The notes below the pieces were generated by a model. It was not told where the DNA came from. It made no database searches and saw nothing but the letters and a program-made list of their open reading frames with translations. From the NCBI GenBank assembly GCA_014607495.2, contig CP053153.1, positions 8,432,001-8,496,000 of the forward strand: 64,000 bases of DNA, written 5' to 3'. This document shows positions 12,501 to 18,500 of the stretch, one piece after another (positions within the stretch are counted from its first letter, which is position 1; each line of letters opens with the position of its first letter). Source of the DNA: Carposina sasakii. Lineage: Eukaryota; Arthropoda; Insecta; Lepidoptera; Carposinidae. A program made the translations under genes and the position numbers.

Positions 12501-15500
12501 CTGTAAGGCAATCGGCGTACTGCTACCTCGAGGGCAGTTTTTGCCACCAATGGATTCGCCGACGTATGCAGAGACGCAAGGACCCAGGTGAAATTGCACA
12601 TAGGTATTTTGATTGCAACTAACACTTCCCTTAAGGCTTTTTCCTTATTTCTCAGTTGTTTTCAAAAGCTCAATTACGTAATTTAATAAAGTAATTCACA
12701 ATGCAGAGTATTAAGGACAGAAACATGTACATAAGTACAACAAAAGAAGATAATATGCGAGAGGTAGAATAGCTACTTGGATGGCTGATATAAGTCTAGC
12801 TACATAAAGATCATTCTATAGAAGACATCAACAAGACGCATTGAATATCTTGTTTTCTTCTCTTGGAAAGGCGTATCGCTGTTGGGCGTACAATTAGTAT
12901 ATTGGCGGATGAATAATACAAATGCTCAAGTTACGCTATGTCGCAAGGGTAAACACACATTCGTAGAATATAAAACAGCGACACTAATTTGGGAATGAGC
13001 ACATTTGATCCCTCCGTGATTTTTGCTGTTAACACCATTCGTTGGATTTGTTGTTTACGATTTGTTTTCTTCTTTGTTGTTGCGATGATTTAGGTATTTA
13101 GTACAATCACTCAAAGGCATGATGGCAGTGACCAGAACCGCAATAAAAAAATAACAGTAAAGTTCATCTCATTTATATAAAATAGAGATATTTACTATAT
13201 CTCTATTATATTTATCCTTGAATGCAAGCGAATCAGAATAAAATATTTTCTTTTATATTAGGCATTTTTTAAATCATGCGAATCAATAATAACTGTATTT
13301 TTGTCATGGAAAACCTGTTTCTGTTCTGTTCATGATAAAACTGTTGCTTCTGTTTACATTAATAATATAATTAAAACATACGAGTACATTAGAACGTCAT
13401 GTCTTACTAAAAGGGCACGATTAGTACGGCTTGAAACATTAGTATTATCGTACTGACAGACGTGCTCAAAACATAGCGCTCATTAGCATGCTTAAAATAA
13501 GCTTGCTCTACAACTGTTCATATTTGCCTGCATTAATAAGCATGGTTATATAATTATCATAAATACATGCTCAAATGTCTATTCAGATGCCCCTTCCACT
13601 CGTACCTCAGGTAGCATGCTTGGTTGATTTTTGAGCATGATCCAAATAAGCATGCTCATAACTAGCAATGCCTAGACACACATGCTACTAGTGAGTGAGT
13701 ACGTGCTCAATAAAAGCATGCTTACGTGCTAGTAATGAGCACGTCTGTCCGTACATTTGGCACTTATGAACAATCTGTAAAAAATATATAATAATAATAA
13801 TCGCTCGGCCATACGCTAAGGTTTGCTTTATTGCCAAACTTAGCAGATGTCATCGATTAAAGACAAAACATAAAACAAAATTATAGCCTGTTATTTTTAT
13901 AGGATACACTGTAGTAGAGGACATGCCGCCGCCGTCTCCTGCCATACACCCAGAGGACTCGTACGCATCCATAGCACCACCGCCTTGTGGTATCCTGGGA
14001 CACGTTTACGGCTCGCCCGCAGACCGTATGCGGTCCCGAATGCAGGACATGATCCGCATCATCGGGGGACGGCCATCTCCGCCCGGAAAGTGGCCATGGC
14101 AGGTTGCTGTACTTAATCGGTATAAGGTACAAACCGTTATTGTCGCTATACATGGTATTAAAAGACAACGTTGTTTTTTTAATACTTCGTTTTGTAAGGT
14201 TACGAGCATTTTTTTCTATGGAACCAACCCTGGGAAACGATAAAAAAAATTATGTAAAAAATGACATTTTATTGCAAGCAATGTATTCGTTTGATGCGCA
14301 AAGTAAAATGTCTACAAAACTAACATTTTTACGTGGTATCTTTAAAAAAAATGTTTATTAACCGATTCCAGATGGATTTATGTAAAAAAATGCTAATATT
14401 AATGTAACTTTGGACCTCAATATCTTGGAAACCTGTGGTTTCCCAGGGGTGCTTTCATAGAAAAATAATGATCGTGATATTTATTACAAAGAGTACGAGG
14501 TCTTTTTACACCGCGGGGCTTTACTAGAATACATCAGTGGCATGCATCTCTCTCCGAGCATGTCGTAACACTGACCACGCTAAGCTAAACGTGGCTGTGG
14601 GCTCTCTCCTTTACGATTCCACGGTTCTGACTAACCCATTTCGGGAACACAGCCGTGTATACCACACACCTACCTTGTACACCTACCTTGTACACCTACC
14701 TTGTACACCTACCTTGTACACCTACCTTGTACACCTACCTTGTACACCTACCTTCCGAAAATTGCATGAAAATAAGATCGCCAAGTCGAGCGCAAAGCAA
14801 ACACTGCCGTACCATCCTTTACCGGAACCATTTCGCCGCATTTTCAGGCCCCTATTTGAGAACCTCTGGATAAGACCAGAACGCAAAAATTTTCGTCATC
14901 CAGTAAGCTATAATCACATACTTGAAATCCAAAATTTCAAGTCTGTAGGTCATTTAGTTGTGAAGTTAAGCGAAGGCAAAGTTTCGCATTTATGACACTC
15001 ACGTACTCATTCACTCATGATCATCAAAATAGAACTAGTGCTTCCCATAAACTCAGAAAGCTGAAATTTGGTACAGAGTTAGGGTTTAATGGCCATATAA
15101 AGGGTAAACTATAAAAACTAGGATAATCGAAGATCTGGAGTACCTGGTGACCCTGATTAGAAAACACAAGAGCCCAACCAAACTATTAGAGATCGACATA
15201 CCGCCTTTACAAAAGATATTCAACTTGGTGGGCCGCTTCATTTGATGTCAAAAATCTAAGGTCTGAAGTATCTGATGAAGAACCCTCAGCTGGTCTCAGC
15301 TGTATTAGAGATATGGTAATGCCCCCTTCTACTATTGATACATAAAAAAATCTACTGTCATTGCAAAAATCTAGCGTAGTGGGACACATCTTCTAATTTA
15401 ATCTAGCCTATAGCGTCCCACTGCTAGGCGAATGCCTCCCCTTCTGCTTTTAATACGCATATAAATATTTAAGGAAATAAATCAATGGGCCCACGTTTCT

Positions 15501-18500
15501 ACAAAAAGAAGTGAAATCCCACCAAAAACATTCTGTAAAAAACTAGCCAAGTCTCGATGGAGCTGCTTGTTTATCTCTAAAAAGTAATGAAATCTAGACA
15601 AAGTCGTGCCAAGTCTAAGGTTCTTTACTGCGATTTTTTTATTATTATAGGTAATGTGTGACTTGGCCGTTGAACATATGTAACATGAAATATAGATAAT
15701 ATGGCTACACAGATTATAATTATATATCTGACATTGTAAAAATCGGGACCCTTACTTAAATAATGCGAATTCCGTAAATTTTAGGAGGCGTTCTGTGGCG
15801 GTACTTTGGTACACCTTCGATGGGTGATAACCGCGGCCCACTGCATCAGGAAGCGCCTGTATATACGGTTAGGAGAGCACGACCTGCTAGTCAAGAACTA
15901 TGGCGAAGTGGAGATGCGCGTCTCCAGAGCAGTCGTCCATCCTCTTTACGACCCTGATACCGTGGTGAATGACGTCGCCTTGCTGAGGTAGGTCAATGTA
16001 ACATCGATATATTATTTAAATACCCTTAATTGCACACAAATATTTTATATAGAAGAACAGTTTATACAAAAAAACGTCAGAAAGTCTCGGAATCTACCTG
16101 TGAAAAATTTTCAGTGCTTACTGCTTTATTACAGTGTTATCATTCAATTATTGCTTAAATCATACCTACAAACCCTGATATGCACAAAAAATCTAAAAAT
16201 GCTCGTGGTTTCCATAATTTTTATTTTTATATATACTAATAAATAAAATTGGAGTATCTGTGTGTAATATTAAAATAATCACGTCAATGCATAATGTAAT
16301 ATGTATTGTATACATGGTATATATACCAAAATAAAATATTTTTAAATTTTTTGTCTGTCTGTTTGTTCTGGCTAGGTAATCTCTGAAACGGCTGGAGCAT
16401 TTTTCATTAACAGATAGCTGATATAAAAAGGAGTAACTAGGGCTGCTGTTAATCCCGAAATTCCAGCATAACGGGAGATCTAACTAAAACATACAGAAGG
16501 TAAATAGCATTTTGGTACACTTTTGCTGTAATTGACACGCGCACACTCTGTCACGGTCATGTTTATGTACGACCCTTATTGAAAGGGCCCTGAATAGGTC
16601 CAATTAAGAGTACTCACACGTTCTGGTGTATTTATGTACGTCATATTGTAAACAGGATGTTACTGACATCAACATAAACAGGAAAAGATTTTAAATGTGT
16701 TTAAATGTTTTTGTTGCTATCGTTTCATATTCTGATATTAGTTTTATTTTTTTAACATTTACCAGTAATTTTTGGTTACATGATTATACGTTTCATCTAA
16801 TAATTATTCATTTTATGGTGTGCGGCATTATTTGATCTGTGGCCCGTATCGATTCGGTAGCACCTAGGTAAGTACCTAGGTATACTATTTATATTCTTAT
16901 CATTGTAGCAAAAAAGGTCTAATTATGAGTAGGTAAAGAAAATTGATAACTAATAAAAATAGCATAGTCAATATCTCGCCGTAGCGGATTCGTAGTTCGT
17001 AGTAGGTGCTACGAATAGCGCACACGCGGCGGGAAAACGTTAAGTAGGTACTTATATTGTGTTATTTAAATTAACAACTTCCTTAACCTTCACATAATTA
17101 TGACAATACAAAGAGATACCATAAGGGTGTTCACTCGCCCACGTCCGACAATCGGTGAGCGATTTTTTGTTGGAAAAAAATAGAACATACTGATTGCAAT
17201 AGCGCAACGCACATGTCCTACAAAAAGTAGGGCAGAAAATCACAAAATCGAAGAACAAAAGAATCGAAGGAAAAATCGGTCCTACAAAAAGTCTGACGTG
17301 GGCGAGCACCCTAAGTTTTATAGAATGACAGTATCATTTAAGGACCGATTTTTCCAAACGCCTACCAGATGAATAAAGTTGATGCTGTCGTTCCCTAAAA
17401 CTTGATACTTATAGAGACAGCATCAAATTTTTTAATCAAATAGGCTACCTATCTTACGTTTAAAAAAATCAGCCCTTAACCTTGAGTTAGGCTATCTGAG
17501 CAAATTGATGAACAAATTGCCCATAATAGCAATTAGCAATATAATTTTGTTCCAGATTGCCGTCTACAGCTCGACCAGATTTAGGGCATGGTTTAGCCTG
17601 CCTGCCTGAGCCCGACCTGACCCTCCCCCCTCACTCCGCCTGCGTCATACTGGGATGGGGTAAAAAGAGGTCCACAGATGTTCACGGGACAAGGATCTTA
17701 CATGAAGCACAGGTTTATGTTGTATATTCTAAAATCGCAGCTGTTGGCATTAAACATCTTCTGTAATATAACAGCCAATTTTAATAACCGATCTCGAGTT
17801 AGCATATTATTTCGGATTTAATGTTCCATTGTTTTCATACAAAATTTCAAATTTTGAAATTTAATAAATCGGAGTTTCTTTATTATCTCTAGTATTGAAA
17901 TTGGCCGTAAAATGTTTTGTTCTAAGTGACTGACGGATCAACGCACAGCCTACAGGATGTAAAAAGACAACGTTGTTTTTTTAATACCTCGTATTCTTTG
18001 TAAGGTTACGATCATTTTTTTCTATGGAACCAACCCTGGAAAATGACTTAAAATTATATATGTTTTTTTATTGCAAGCAATGTATTCGTTTGATGTTCAA
18101 AGTACAAAATATGTACCTACAAAACTAACATTATAACATTTTGACACGATACCTTTGAAAAAAAAAATGTTTTTTAACCGATTCCAGATGGATTTAGGTA
18201 AAAAATAATGTTAAAATTAATGTAACCTACAAAACTAACATTATAACATTATGACATGGTATCTTCGAAAAAAATGTTTGTTCACCGATTTCAGATCGAT
18301 TTATGTAAAAAAATGGTAATATTGATGTAACTTTGGACCTCAATATCTTGGAAACCCGTGGTTTCTTAGGAGTGCTTCCATAGAAAAATATGATCGTGAT
18401 ATTACAAAGAATACGAGGTATTAAAAGAACAACGTTATCTTTTTACACCCAATATACTGCTGAAATCTTTAAGCCTAAAAACTTGGAGGGTGTGTGTGTT

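Larger units (their letters stand above)
11639..13902 (+). other. Intron 4 region of the protease gene, likely hiding a small exon
   Basis: The exon phases on either side do not match (2 in, 1 needed), and TSP1 module 2 is left incomplete, so a small exon is expected here; I could not identify it. The region contains a GGGCGTTTTTCC-ended element (12017-12403) and a GCATGC-rich MITE (13450-13754). The AT-rich stretch 12610-13440 shows nothing nameable. Confidence 0.6.
14127..15784 (+). other. Intron 5 of the protease gene
   Basis: Holds repeat family C (14148-14513), family G (14540-14662), a 13-bp minisatellite (14665-14752) and a SINE-like fragment (15408-15442). The portion 14760-15400 has no feature I can name. 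Confidence 0.6.
15988..17555 (+). other. Intron 6 of the protease gene
   Basis: Contains an RTE-like 3' fragment (16330-16450, with CTGTCTGTTTGTTCTGGCTA and GAAACGGCTGGAGC), a Harbinger-like MITE (17125-17311) and MITE family D (17341-17477). The remainder is AT-rich without recognisable content. Confidence 0.55.

Noticed and set aside
12406..12600. Open text 12510-12593 ([14 protein letters not shown]..) considered as the missing TSP1 exon
   Set aside because: The phase does not fit, no TSP1 Cys/Trp pattern is present, and the stretch looks like part of a dispersed repeat also open on the other strand.
13093..13150. Acceptor TTTAG at about 13092 as start of the missing TSP1 exon
   Set aside because: In the required phase it reads into a TAA within 20 codons, and no TSP1 residues or suitable donor are found.
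14537..14995. Plus-strand open frame of 152 codons with a repeated [13 protein letters not shown] text
   Set aside because: The repeat in the protein is only the 13-bp intronic minisatellite read in three frames; the rest overlaps family G repeat.
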